Shown: positions 1-6,270, counted from the stretch's first letter. The stretch is DNA of 9,540 nucleotides from Gammaproteobacteria bacterium (GCA_020444775.1 JAGRHX010000585.1:1-9540), one strand, 5' to 3'. Numbers and translations: made by a program. The notes: generated by a model from the letters alone, not told the origin.

Positions 1-36
1 TCGCCGGATCTGTCGCCGGACCTGCCGCCGGAGTGT
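1..36. repeat. 12-bp tandem repeat, three units, at window edge
   Basis: Three consecutive 12-bp units begin at positions 1, 13 and 25. The first two (TCGCCGGATCTG and TCGCCGGACCTG) differ by one base and the third is degenerate but keeps the CGCCGGA core. In frame 1 the first two units both read Ser-Pro-Asp-Leu and differ only at a synonymous third position. This could mean that they are the repetitive tail of a coding region entering from the left, but no stop-codon context can be judged because the window starts here. Confidence 0.5.
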
Positions 37-165
37 CGACCCGTAACACGGGTCGGGCTCCAGGGCAGGCGACGATATGCAGGCGTGACTGCGGGCAGCG
101 ACGAGCCACAGCCGGCAAGTGTCGAATCCATCTCAGGCCGGCTACCACCTGGAGGAGAGTCGTCC
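37..165. other. Leader region upstream of dctP
   Basis: This short non-coding stretch precedes the TRAP operon and ends in a very good ribosome binding site. I see no convincing -35/-10 pair. The dctP frame stays open upstream to the window edge, but the only in-frame alternative start (GTG at 85) lacks a Shine-Dalgarno sequence, so I treat this as leader rather than coding. Confidence 0.4.
151..159 (+). promoter_or_regulatory. Shine-Dalgarno of dctP, decides the start
   Basis: GGAGGAGAG lies six bases upstream of the ATG at 166. It supports that ATG over the in-frame GTG at 85. The choice matters because even the shorter protein has a long stretch before its twin-arginine signal. Confidence 0.85.
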
Positions 166-1488
166 ATGTCCCGAGTCAAGCGTCCACGTCTTCCCGACTT
201 CGTCAACGATCCGCTCACCGCGCGGCGTGTCGATGGACTGAGCGAGGAACAGCTCGATACCAGCGCATCCTTCGAGCACAAGCTCTCGGGGGTCAGCCGG
301 CGCGACTTCATGGATATCGTCAAGCGCTGGGGTGCGACCGCTACCTACGCGGCGGTGGCCGGCATGGGCGGGGTGTTCTCGGCGGCTTCGCTGGCGCAGA
401 CGGTCAACACCAAATACGAGAAGAAGTTCGCCAAGCCGGCCAAGCACGTGCTCAAGCTCGGTACCGTGTTTCGCTGGGAGCACACCAAGGTGCAGCGTGC
501 CGGTGTCTGGGAGTTCGCCGCCGATCTGGAGGAGCGAACCGATGGTGAGATCCGGGTGGAGATCCTGCCGGGCAACTCGATCTGCTCCGAGCAGGTCTGC
601 ATCCAGAAGGCCATCCAGGGCGTGCTGGACATCGGCACCTCGTCCACCCAGAACGCCTCCTCGGTCGCGCCCTGGCTGAACGCGATCGATTTTCCGTACA
701 TGTTCCAGTCCTCGGGCCAGCTCTATCACTTCTTGATGGATCCGCGTTCAGACCGGCTGTTCCGCAAGGTCTATCGTGAGAAGAACCGCATGGAGATCCT
801 CTGGTCGCTGTGCGAGATGCGCAATCTGTACATGGGTCTGAAGTGGAAGGACAAGGAGCCGATCACGCGGATCGGTCAACTTGCCGGGACCAAGAACCGG
901 GTCACGAACACCCAGCTCGGGCGCATCGCCATGCAGCTCATGGAGCTCAACCCGGTGCCTGTTGCCTGGGTCGAGACGCTGGATGCCATGAAGAACGGTC
1001 TGATCGACGGCATGGAGACCTGGACCACCGCGACCACCGCTTTCAACATGGCCCCTGTGGTTGCGCAGTACGTGGGTATCAAATTCATTCCCGGCACCGG
1101 CCACGTGGCCATCAATACCCGTACCATGCAAAAGCTCGGTGAGCGGTTGGCCGACGAGGTCATGGAGGCGGGCCATCGTGCCCAGGTGTACACCATGTAC
1201 AACAACGAGATGGGACTCGCGACCATCTCTGGTGAGGTGCCCAATCCGCCACCGGGCAGCATCTTCAACCAGACCGGCTGCCAGATGAACTTCTTCGACG
1301 ACGCGGCGCTCGCCGAGTGCGAGGAGATCGCGAGCCCGACCCGGCCTGAGTACGACCGCTGGCACGAGAAGCTCAACGAGATGGCGGGCTTCAACGTCTA
1401 CGAGGAGCTGAAGCCTGTGGCGCGCGCCTATCCCAAGGACGCTCGCGCCATCGATGTCGAGCCACGACGCTGGTGGAAGTCGGCCTGA
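166..1488 (+). CDS. dctP: TRAP transporter solute-binding subunit DctP, Tat-exported
   Basis: This is the periplasmic substrate receptor (440 aa) of a tripartite TRAP transporter, which captures an organic anion and hands it to the DctQM membrane complex. Residues 44-49 (SRRDFM) form a twin-arginine motif, followed by a hydrophobic stretch at about 55-76 and a likely signal-peptidase site after Ala77 (SLA|Q), so the mature protein should be exported folded by Tat. The mature part shows DctP-family features: an LKLGTVFRWEH first strand (about 96-106), the region 134-158 where the family has its PG...G...G segment, and LAGTKNRV (239-246), whose Arg245 aligns with the family's substrate carboxylate-binding arginine (Arg147 of SiaP). 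DAMKNGLIDGMETW (273-286) is also typical. Unusually, 43 residues precede the twin arginines. dctQ and dctM follow. The substrate cannot be read from sequence; a Tat-type receptor recalls the mannitol/chloroaromatic (FcbT1-like) group. Confidence 0.93.
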   Translation: MSRVKRPRLPDFVNDPLTARRVDGLSEEQLDTSASFEHKLSGVSRRDFMDIVKRWGATATYAAVAGMGGVFSAASLAQTVNTKYEKKFAKPAKHVLKLGTVFRWEHTKVQRAGVWEFAADLEERTDGEIRVEILPGNSICSEQVCIQKAIQGVLDIGTSSTQNASSVAPWLNAIDFPYMFQSSGQLYHFLMDPRSDRLFRKVYREKNRMEILWSLCEMRNLYMGLKWKDKEPITRIGQLAGTKNRVTNTQLGRIAMQLMELNPVPVAWVETLDAMKNGLIDGMETWTTATTAFNMAPVVAQYVGIKFIPGTGHVAINTRTMQKLGERLADEVMEAGHRAQVYTMYNNEMGLATISGEVPNPPPGSIFNQTGCQMNFFDDAALAECEEIASPTRPEYDRWHEKLNEMAGFNVYEELKPVARAYPKDARAIDVEPRRWWKSA

Positions 1489-1581
1489 GGCCGAGCTGTC
1501 CCTGGCCAGGTTCCGGGCGGGCGTCGAACGACGTCTGTCCGGATGGCTGGCGCTCACGAGCACCTGATCCGCAGATGGGAT

Positions 1582-1609
1582 ACCTGGACCGGATACGCCG
1601 GGTCCGGGT
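1582..1609 (+). promoter_or_regulatory. Stem-loop in the dctP-dctQ gap
   Basis: Bases 1582-1590 (ACCTGGACC) pair with 1601-1609 (GGTCCGGGT): nine base pairs including one G-U, with a 10-base loop. No T-run follows, so it is not a classical terminator. Inference: an mRNA-stabilising or partial-termination element that lets the receptor be made in excess over the permease subunits. The remainder of the 195-bp gap (1489-1683) shows no gene; the dctQ frame is open back to 1543 but has no good start there. Confidence 0.45.
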
Positions 1610-1683
1610 CGTGCCGTGCACGCGATCCTCGGCTGCTGGCGAGTGTCTCGTCTTCGAATCTCAATCAATGCCCGGGAGCGGCC

Positions 1684-2310
1684 ATGTGGGAAAAACTGTT
1701 CGGCTTTCCCGTAGCCATCGAAGGCCTGTTCAGCAACCCGCTGTTCGTCATCGGCCTGATCGTCGCGTTCGCGGCGGTGTTCCTCGCCTTTCAGTACATC
1801 CCATGGCTGGATCAGAACGCCGAGCGTGTCGTCATCGTCTTCGCCTTCGGGGCCTGCACGCTGATCGTCGCCGTGGAGGTGTTTCGTCGATACGTATTCT
1901 CCGAGCAGGCACCCTGGAGCACCTACGTGCCGTCCTACCTGTTCTTGTGGATCACCTGGCTCGGTTGCTCGTACTGCGTGCGACTCAGGCTGCATCTGAA
2001 TTTCGGCGAGATCCGCGATCGGCTCCCCCGGCCGGCACAGTACGTGCTGATGCAGTTCGACTACCTGCTCTATCTGGTGTTCGCGGTGATCGTATTCTAC
2101 TGGTCGTTGGATCTCGCGGCCCTGCATTTCGACATGGAGTCGATCGTGCCGGGCACCGACGACGTGCCGAGCTGGGTGTTCTACAGCGCGACACCGCTGG
2201 GCTGGGGGCTGCTGCTGGTGCGTGTGCTGCAGAATGCCGTCGAGGACTTCCGTGACCTGCGCAGCGGCCAGCCGCTGAAGCTGCATGGCAGCATGGTCGG
2301 ACTGGACTGA
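1684..2310 (+). CDS. dctQ: TRAP transporter small permease subunit DctQ
   Basis: This is the small inner-membrane subunit (208 aa) that joins the receptor to the large permease DctM. The start is the ATG at 1684, preceded by GGGAG at 1674-1678. Hydrophobic segments are visible at about 18-38, 48-68, 84-100, 123-146 and 166-183. The second and third carry the family signature: VEVFRRYVF (64-72), then an amphipathic PWSTYVPSYLFLWITWLG segment (77-94) and RLRLHLNF (100-107), where the family usually has a His-containing loop. Canonical DctQ proteins have four helices and about 160-180 residues, so the first segment looks like an added N-terminal helix. The next gene begins ten bases after the stop. 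Confidence 0.92.
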   Translation: MWEKLFGFPVAIEGLFSNPLFVIGLIVAFAAVFLAFQYIPWLDQNAERVVIVFAFGACTLIVAVEVFRRYVFSEQAPWSTYVPSYLFLWITWLGCSYCVRLRLHLNFGEIRDRLPRPAQYVLMQFDYLLYLVFAVIVFYWSLDLAALHFDMESIVPGTDDVPSWVFYSATPLGWGLLLVRVLQNAVEDFRDLRSGQPLKLHGSMVGLD

Positions 2311-2313
2311 GGA
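2309..2313 (+). promoter_or_regulatory. Shine-Dalgarno of dctM overlapping the dctQ stop
   Basis: GAGGA overlaps the TGA stop of dctQ (2308-2310) and sits seven bases before the ATG at 2321. It favours that start over an in-frame ATG at 2285 inside dctQ and suggests translational coupling of the two permease subunits. Confidence 0.7.
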
Positions 2314-2320
2314 CGCAGCC

Positions 2321-3628
2321 ATGGATCCGCAGAGCATCGTCATCGCATTGACCCTCGCCGCCCTGTTGTTGTTCGCGCTCGGCAGCCCACTGATCCTGGT
2401 CATCGGTCTGTGGGTGGTGGGGATGCAACTCGTCGAGGATTTCCCGCTCGCCAATGTCGGCAATTCGCTGTTCGAGGGACTGAACAACTATGGCCTGCTG
2501 GCTGCGCCGCTGTTCATTCTCACCGGCGATCTGATCAGCGCAGGTGGTATCGCCAAGCGCATGACCGATTTCGCGCTGGCGATCCTGGGCTGGATCCGTG
2601 GCGGTCTGGGCATGGCATCGCTGGCCGCCTGCGGGATGTTCGCCGCGATCAGTGGATCAAACTCGGCGACCACCGCGACGATTGGCTCGATCACCTATCC
2701 GACCATGGTCGAGCAGAAGTACGAGAAGAACTTCTCGGCGGCGACCGCCGCGGCAGGTGGCACGGTGGGCATCATCATTCCGCCGTCCATCCTCTTCATC
2801 ATCTACGGCTACCTCATCAACCTCGGGGTCTCTGAGCTGTTCCTGGCCGGTATCGTGCCGGGCATCCTCATGGTGCTGGGCATGATGCTCGCCTGCTATC
2901 TGGTCAGCCGCAAACGCAACTACGGCATCATCATCCCGTTCACGGTGTCGCGCCTGCGCCAGACCTTTCCGGGCGCGATGATCGGTATCACCGCGATCTT
3001 CGTGGTGCTGTTCGGCATCTACACCGGGGTGTTCTCACCCACCGAGGCTTCGGCGGTCACCGCCGTCTATTGTTTGATCGCCGGTCTGTCGATCACCCGC
3101 GAGACCCGCTGGCGGCAGCTGGTGAGCGTGATGGCGCGCAGCGCGATCATCGTCGGCATCATCGGGCCACTGGTGGCGGTCTCGATCATGATGCAGGAGA
3201 TACTCGCGGTGGTCGGCGCGCGTGAGTTCATCGAAGGGATGCTCAGCCAGCTGGGTGGCTATTACATGGTGTTGTTCTCGATGATGTTGATGGTGCTGGC
3301 CGCGGGCACGCTGCTCGAGTCGGTTCCGAACACCATCATCCTGGCGCCGATCCTGGCGCCGATCGCCGCGGGTATCGGTATCGACCCGTTTCATTTCGCG
3401 GTGATCTTCCTGATCGGCGACGCAATCGGTTTCATCACGCCGCCCTATGGTCTGAACCTGTACGTCGCTTCGGGGATTACGGGCTTGCCGTACTTCGGCA
3501 TCGTCCGCCAGGTCATGCCCTATCTGGGGGCGCTGCTGGTGGTCTGGCTGCTGGTTGCGCTGGTCCCCGAGCTGTCCACCTGGCTGGTGCAGTTCGCGGG
3601 GCTGGGTGGGGCGGGTAGCCGGCTGTAG
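2321..3628 (+). CDS. dctM: TRAP transporter large permease subunit DctM
   Basis: This is the large inner-membrane transport subunit (435 aa, the normal family length), thought to carry out ion-coupled uptake by an elevator-type mechanism. The ORF is hydrophobic throughout, with roughly a dozen membrane segments plus helical hairpins. Family motifs appear in order: AAPLFILTGDLI (61-72), GMFAAISGSNSATTATIG (105-122), AGGTVGIIIPPSI (145-157), GVFSPTEASAVTAVY (236-250) and IGFITPPYGLNLYVASGI (369-386). The pseudo-repeated IIPPS and ITPPYG segments are the hairpin tips of the two inverted-repeat halves. The ATG at 2321 is chosen because of the GAGGA at 2309-2313 and because the 12 extra residues from 2285 are polar and not family-like. 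It is cotranscribed with dctQ, and the next gene follows 23 bases after the stop. Confidence 0.96.
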   Translation: MDPQSIVIALTLAALLLFALGSPLILVIGLWVVGMQLVEDFPLANVGNSLFEGLNNYGLLAAPLFILTGDLISAGGIAKRMTDFALAILGWIRGGLGMASLAACGMFAAISGSNSATTATIGSITYPTMVEQKYEKNFSAATAAAGGTVGIIIPPSILFIIYGYLINLGVSELFLAGIVPGILMVLGMMLACYLVSRKRNYGIIIPFTVSRLRQTFPGAMIGITAIFVVLFGIYTGVFSPTEASAVTAVYCLIAGLSITRETRWRQLVSVMARSAIIVGIIGPLVAVSIMMQEILAVVGAREFIEGMLSQLGGYYMVLFSMMLMVLAAGTLLESVPNTIILAPILAPIAAGIGIDPFHFAVIFLIGDAIGFITPPYGLNLYVASGITGLPYFGIVRQVMPYLGALLVVWLLVALVPELSTWLVQFAGLGGAGSRL

Positions 3629-3651
3629 ATCGAGATCGGGAGAGCACGCGG

Positions 3652-4293
3652 ATGAGCACGACGAGCACGGTGAGCGGCGCCGCCGCGGATGGTTCGGGTG
3701 GCGGCCTGCTGGCGCCTTTCATCGGCGCGCGGCGCGTTCAGGCCGGCGCTCCGGCCGTCGTAGAGGTCGGGGACGACACACCGCTTTGGGGTCATCTGGT
3801 GGTGGCCGTCGGCTGGGCCTATCTGGCCGGTCTGACCTTCGGTGTGCTGACAAAGATGCTCGCCGGACTGCCCGGGTCGCTCGGCCAGCAGATGACCGAG
3901 TTCACCGGTCCGGGCGGCGACGGTCCGGGGGTGATCTGGAGCATCGCGCAGGTGGTGACGGTCGGCTATCTGCTGTTCGTCATCTACCGCACCCTGCGAC
4001 GCAGACCCGATCTGGTCGTGCTCGCCGATGACAAGGTGTACGTGATCAAGGGATTGCGAAGGTCGCGAGATGGCGATCGACTTAGCGCGGATGCGGTCCA
4101 CGAGCTTGACCGTGACAGCCTGCGCCGCTCCACCTCCTTGAGCTGCCTGATCACCGGCAGCTTCAGGGTCCATGACGCGCACGGTGCCTTCTTCAAGATC
4201 CGCGGTCGCCGCAGCCGCGCGCTGGAGTCGCTGCAGGATATCGAGACCGTGCCGGCCCGAGAGATCGCAAGACGCCTGTTTCCGAGCGACTGA
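3652..4293 (+). CDS. Two-helix membrane protein with possible PH-like cytosolic domain, function unknown
   Basis: I do not recognise this 213-aa protein. It starts at ATG 3652 after GGGAGA (3638-3643). An Ala/Gly/Ser-rich N-terminus (1-20) leads to a first hydrophobic helix at about 46-70 (WGHLVVAVGWAYLAG...), a short Gly/Pro-rich linker (71-93), and a second helix at about 94-113 ending in YRTLRRRPD, so by the positive-inside rule the C-terminal half should be cytosolic. Residues 119-208 alternate beta-type strands (DLVVLADDKVYVIKG, GSFRVHDAHGAFFKIRG) and end in a helix (VPAREIARRLF). This resembles small bacterial PH-like (bPH/YcxB-type) membrane proteins, but that is a low-certainty inference. 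The 23-bp spacing behind dctM suggests cotranscription with the TRAP genes. No standard TRAP system includes such a subunit. Confidence 0.85.
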   Translation: MSTTSTVSGAAADGSGGGLLAPFIGARRVQAGAPAVVEVGDDTPLWGHLVVAVGWAYLAGLTFGVLTKMLAGLPGSLGQQMTEFTGPGGDGPGVIWSIAQVVTVGYLLFVIYRTLRRRPDLVVLADDKVYVIKGLRRSRDGDRLSADAVHELDRDSLRRSTSLSCLITGSFRVHDAHGAFFKIRGRRSRALESLQDIETVPAREIARRLFPSD

Positions 4294-4314
4294 AGCTGCC
4301 GCGGGACTGAACGA

Positions 4315-4346
4315 GCGCCGGTGGCTGGTGAGACCACCACCGGTGC
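4315..4346. terminator. Strong stem-loop between convergent genes
   Basis: GCGCCGGTGG (4315-4324) pairs with CCACCGGTGC (4337-4346), and inside it TGGT (4326-4329) pairs with ACCA (4333-4336), leaving a GAG loop and one bulged C (4325). That is a 14-bp stem with one G-U pair. It sits in the 70-bp gap between the forward membrane-protein gene and the reverse SDR gene, so it can serve both directions. Neither strand has a T-tract after the stem, so it may be a non-canonical terminator or an RNA 3'-end stabiliser. Confidence 0.6.
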
Positions 4347-4363
4347 CCGGTCAGCAAAAGGGC

Positions 4364-5122
4364 CTACTGAGCGAGGAAGCCGCCGTCCACGACCAGCTCG
4401 GCGCCGGTCATGAACCTGGACTCGTCACTGGCCAGGAACAGCACCGCGTTGGCGATGTCCAGCGGCTCGCCCAGGTGGCCTATCGGGTACTTGTCGACCA
4501 GCTGGGCGCGCAGCTCGTCGGTGGCGACGCGCGGCGCGATCATCGGTGTCTCGATGTGCCCCGGATGTATCGAGTTGACACGGATATTGCTGTTGGCCCG
4601 CGCGCACTCCAGGGCCGCGCCCTTGGTGAGCGTGCGCACACCACCCTTGCTGGCGTTGTAGGCGGCCACACCGACCGCGCCGACGATGCCGTAGATCGAC
4701 GAGGTGTTGATGATCGATCCACCCTTGCCCTGTTTCATGGCACGGATGGCGGCGCGCAGTCCCAGAAATACCCCGTCCAGGTTCACCGCGAGGGTCTTGC
4801 GCCATGTCTGGAAGCTCATCTCGTCGAGCATGCTGCCATCCAGGCTGCCGACGCCGGCGTTGTTGAACAGCACGTCCAGGCGCCCGTGTCGGCTCATCAG
4901 CTGGGCCATCACCGTATCCCAGCCCGACTCGCTGGTGGTGTCGAGCTCGTGGAAGCTCGCGCCGGGGCCGATGTCACGCGCGAGCCGCTCACCGGCCTCG
5001 ACATTGATATCGGTCAGCACCACGCTCGCGCCTTCCTCGGCGAGCCGTATGGCGCTGGCTTTGCCGAGCCCCGACGCGGCGCCGGTAATCAGCGCGACCT
5101 TGTCCTGCACCCGTCCACCCAT
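4364..5122 (-). CDS. SDR-family NAD-dependent dehydrogenase (classical type)
   Basis: This classical short-chain dehydrogenase/reductase (252 aa, typical length) should oxidise a secondary alcohol or reduce a ketone in the cytosol. The Rossmann glycine motif is TGAASGLG (13-20). Asp38 at the end of the second strand (VVLTDIN) predicts preference for NAD(H). NNAG is at 87-90, the active-site Asn is Asn114, and the catalytic Ser142-Tyr155-Lys159 triad lies in SSIYG...YNASK. HPGHIETPM (186-194) is the usual PG motif, and it ends in a typical MTGAELVVDGGF tail. The start at 5122 has AGGAG (5133-5129) six bases upstream. It is the second gene of a reverse pair, 77 bp behind another SDR. The frame continues open far upstream across the neighbouring gene, but that part is not SDR sequence. 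Substrate unknown. Confidence 0.95.
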   Translation of the reverse strand: MGGRVQDKVALITGAASGLGKASAIRLAEEGASVVLTDINVEAGERLARDIGPGASFHELDTTSESGWDTVMAQLMSRHGRLDVLFNNAGVGSLDGSMLDEMSFQTWRKTLAVNLDGVFLGLRAAIRAMKQGKGGSIINTSSIYGIVGAVGVAAYNASKGGVRTLTKGAALECARANSNIRVNSIHPGHIETPMIAPRVATDELRAQLVDKYPIGHLGEPLDIANAVLFLASDESRFMTGAELVVDGGFLAQ

Positions 5123-5151
5123 TCTGGTCTCCTGTCGTCTGTGAATGCCCC

Positions 5152-5188
5152 AGCGCCATGAGGCTCGGCTTCGAGTTGAGTTGGCGCT
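5152..5188 (-). promoter_or_regulatory. Stem-loop in the gap between the two SDR genes
   Basis: AGCGCCA (5152-5158) is complementary to TGGCGCT (5182-5188), with an inner CTCG (5164-5167)/CGAG (5172-5175) hairpin. It lies between the stop of the upstream SDR (5200) and the start of the downstream one (5122) on the reverse strand. No T-run follows, so readthrough of both genes as one transcript remains likely. Confidence 0.4.
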
Positions 5189-5199
5189 CGAGGGGAGGT

Positions 5200-5988
5200 T
5201 CAGAGCCCGTACTTCTCGACCGTCGCGTCGTCGAACAACAGATGTCCGGTAAAGCTGCCGGGCGCTTGTGAGCAGATGAACACGGCGGCCTTGCCCATGG
5301 CTTCGGCGACTTCGAAGGGCTCGGGTGTCTCGCCCGGGCGGGTCATGCCGAAGACGTTGCCCGGTGTGCGTATGCGGCCGGTGGGGGACAGGCAATTGAA
5401 GCTGATGCCCTGCTTGTGATACTCCATCGCCAGATGCTGGGTCATGCGCTCGACCGCTGCCTTGGTCGCGGCATACATGAACGCGCGCGAGGGCACCGCG
5501 TCGTCTGGATAGGGACCCGGTCCGGGGAAGATGCCGGCGCGCGAGGAGATGTTGATGACCCAGCCCTGCTTCTGCGCGAGCATGGTCGGGATCACCGCGC
5601 GCATGCACAGGATCGGCCCCTTGATGTTGACCTTGTTGTGCAGGTCGATGTGCCGGGTGGGCAGGTCCATGATGCCCTTCGGCACCAGCACCGCGGCGTT
5701 GTTGACCAGGATGTCCACGCGTCCGAAGTGCTCGACGGTCTTGTGCACCATCGCCTCGATCTGCGCCTCGTCGCTGACGTCGGCCTTGATTGCCAGTGCC
5801 TGTCCACCGAGCGCCTCGATTTCGGCCACGGTCTGGTGAATGGTGCCCGGCAGGCGCGGGTCCGGTTCCACCTCGGAGCGTGCGACGACGGCTATGCGGG
5901 CACCGGCCCTGGCCATCGCCATCGCGATGTCCTTGCCTATACCTCGTGAAGCGCCGCCGATGATGGCTACTTTTCCGTCGAGTGACAT
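5200..5988 (-). CDS. SDR-family oxidoreductase, HSDL2-like
   Basis: This is a 262-aa short-chain dehydrogenase, predicted cytosolic. The nucleotide motif is GGASRGIG (11-18), with Gly replacing the usual Thr in first position, and Arg37 after the second strand (VVARSE) suggests NADP(H). NNAA (96-99) and active-site Asn121 are present. Catalytic Ser149, Tyr172 and Lys176 (YAATK) are intact, but Ser and Tyr are 23 residues apart instead of the usual 13, with a Pro/Gly-rich insert (FPGPGPYPDDAVPSR, 154-168) between them. The segment PDPRLPGTIHQTVAEIEALGG (about 42-62) is strikingly like the N-terminal domain of the HSDL2 (hydroxysteroid dehydrogenase-like 2) group. The start at 5988 is preceded by AGGGAG (6003-5998), nine bases away. 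It is the first gene of a reverse pair with another SDR and is divergent from the TauD-like gene. The substrate is not known. Confidence 0.93.
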   Translation of the reverse strand: MSLDGKVAIIGGASRGIGKDIAMAMARAGARIAVVARSEVEPDPRLPGTIHQTVAEIEALGGQALAIKADVSDEAQIEAMVHKTVEHFGRVDILVNNAAVLVPKGIMDLPTRHIDLHNKVNIKGPILCMRAVIPTMLAQKQGWVINISSRAGIFPGPGPYPDDAVPSRAFMYAATKAAVERMTQHLAMEYHKQGISFNCLSPTGRIRTPGNVFGMTRPGETPEPFEVAEAMGKAAVFICSQAPGSFTGHLLFDDATVEKYGL

Positions 5989-6083
5989 GATCTGGAGCTC
6001 CCTGGTGATGTGCGCTGCTGCGCGCCGCTGAGCGGTGGCGGTCCACGGCCCAGACCGGTCGCGGTGAGCCCGGCTACGGAATT

Positions 6084-6108
6084 CGCTGTACAGCGCATAC
6101 CAGCGCTG
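6084..6108. promoter_or_regulatory. Candidate operator: palindromic CGCTG/CAGCG cluster
   Basis: A perfect 12-bp palindrome, CGCTGTACAGCG (6084-6095), is followed by a second palindrome, CAGCGCTG (6101-6108). The CAGCGC elements start at 6091 and 6101, ten bases or about one helical turn apart. The cluster lies near the middle of a divergent promoter region, where a dimeric regulator would be expected to bind. No regulator gene is in the window, so the binding protein is unknown. Confidence 0.4.
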
Positions 6109-6200
6109 CTACTTTCGCAGGCATCCGTGCTGTTTCGTCAGGGCCGACGTCGCTTGTGGCGTACGCGTCGTCGTCGGTCGAGCCGTCGTCGGTGAACACT

Positions 6201-6223
6201 GGCTGACGTTGCCGGCTGACGTT
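6201..6223. repeat. 10-bp direct repeat upstream of the dioxygenase gene
   Basis: GGCTGACGTT occurs at 6201-6210 and again at 6214-6223, a 13-bp period. Just upstream, CGTCGTCGGT occurs at 6169-6178 and 6184-6193, a 15-bp period. These could be regulator half-sites or leader elements; they end about 30 bases before the Shine-Dalgarno sequence. Confidence 0.4.
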
Positions 6224-6253
6224 GGATGAGGTCAAGCCCGAGTCAGGGCCAAC

Positions 6254-6260
6254 GAGGAGG
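6254..6260 (+). promoter_or_regulatory. Shine-Dalgarno deciding a GTG start
   Basis: GAGGAGG lies ten bases before the GTG at 6271. It supports that start over an in-frame ATG at 6226, which would add 15 residues that are unlike the family N-terminus. Confidence 0.7.
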
Positions 6261-6270
6261 ATCGTGTCTG

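Larger units (their letters stand above)
5989..6270. promoter_or_regulatory. Divergent intergenic control region
   Basis: This 282-bp region separates the leftward SDR pair from the rightward dioxygenase gene, so it should hold both promoters and any operator. No persuasive gene is present. It contains a cluster of symmetric CGCTG/CAGCG half-sites (6084-6108), a GCGTACGC palindrome (6159-6166), and two sets of direct repeats near the dioxygenase start. I could not assign -35/-10 boxes with confidence. Confidence 0.55.

Noticed and set aside
85..165. N-terminal extension of DctP from a GTG at 85
   Set aside because: There is no Shine-Dalgarno sequence before 85, while a near-ideal one precedes the ATG at 166. 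The extra 27 residues would push the twin-arginine motif even further from the N-terminus.
1543..1683. 47-residue N-terminal extension of DctQ
   Set aside because: The extension is not membrane-like, spans the stem-loop at 1582-1609 and lacks a ribosome binding site, whereas the ATG at 1684 has GGGAG.
748..2487. 579-codon open frame on the reverse strand opposite dctP, dctQ and dctM
   Set aside because: It is antisense to three well-supported TRAP genes. Its His/Arg/Gln-rich composition is typical of the complement of GC-rich coding DNA, with no recognisable domain.
5123..6046. Apparent long upstream extension (about 300 codons) of the SDR ending at 4364
   Set aside because: The extension runs out of frame through the other SDR gene and has low-complexity Arg/Gly/His-rich composition. 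The real SDR starts at 5122 behind AGGAG. It is not a gene fusion.
6010..6195. Small forward ORF in the divergent region
   Set aside because: It has no ribosome binding site and an Arg-rich, low-information composition, and it overlaps the palindromes and repeats expected of a control region.
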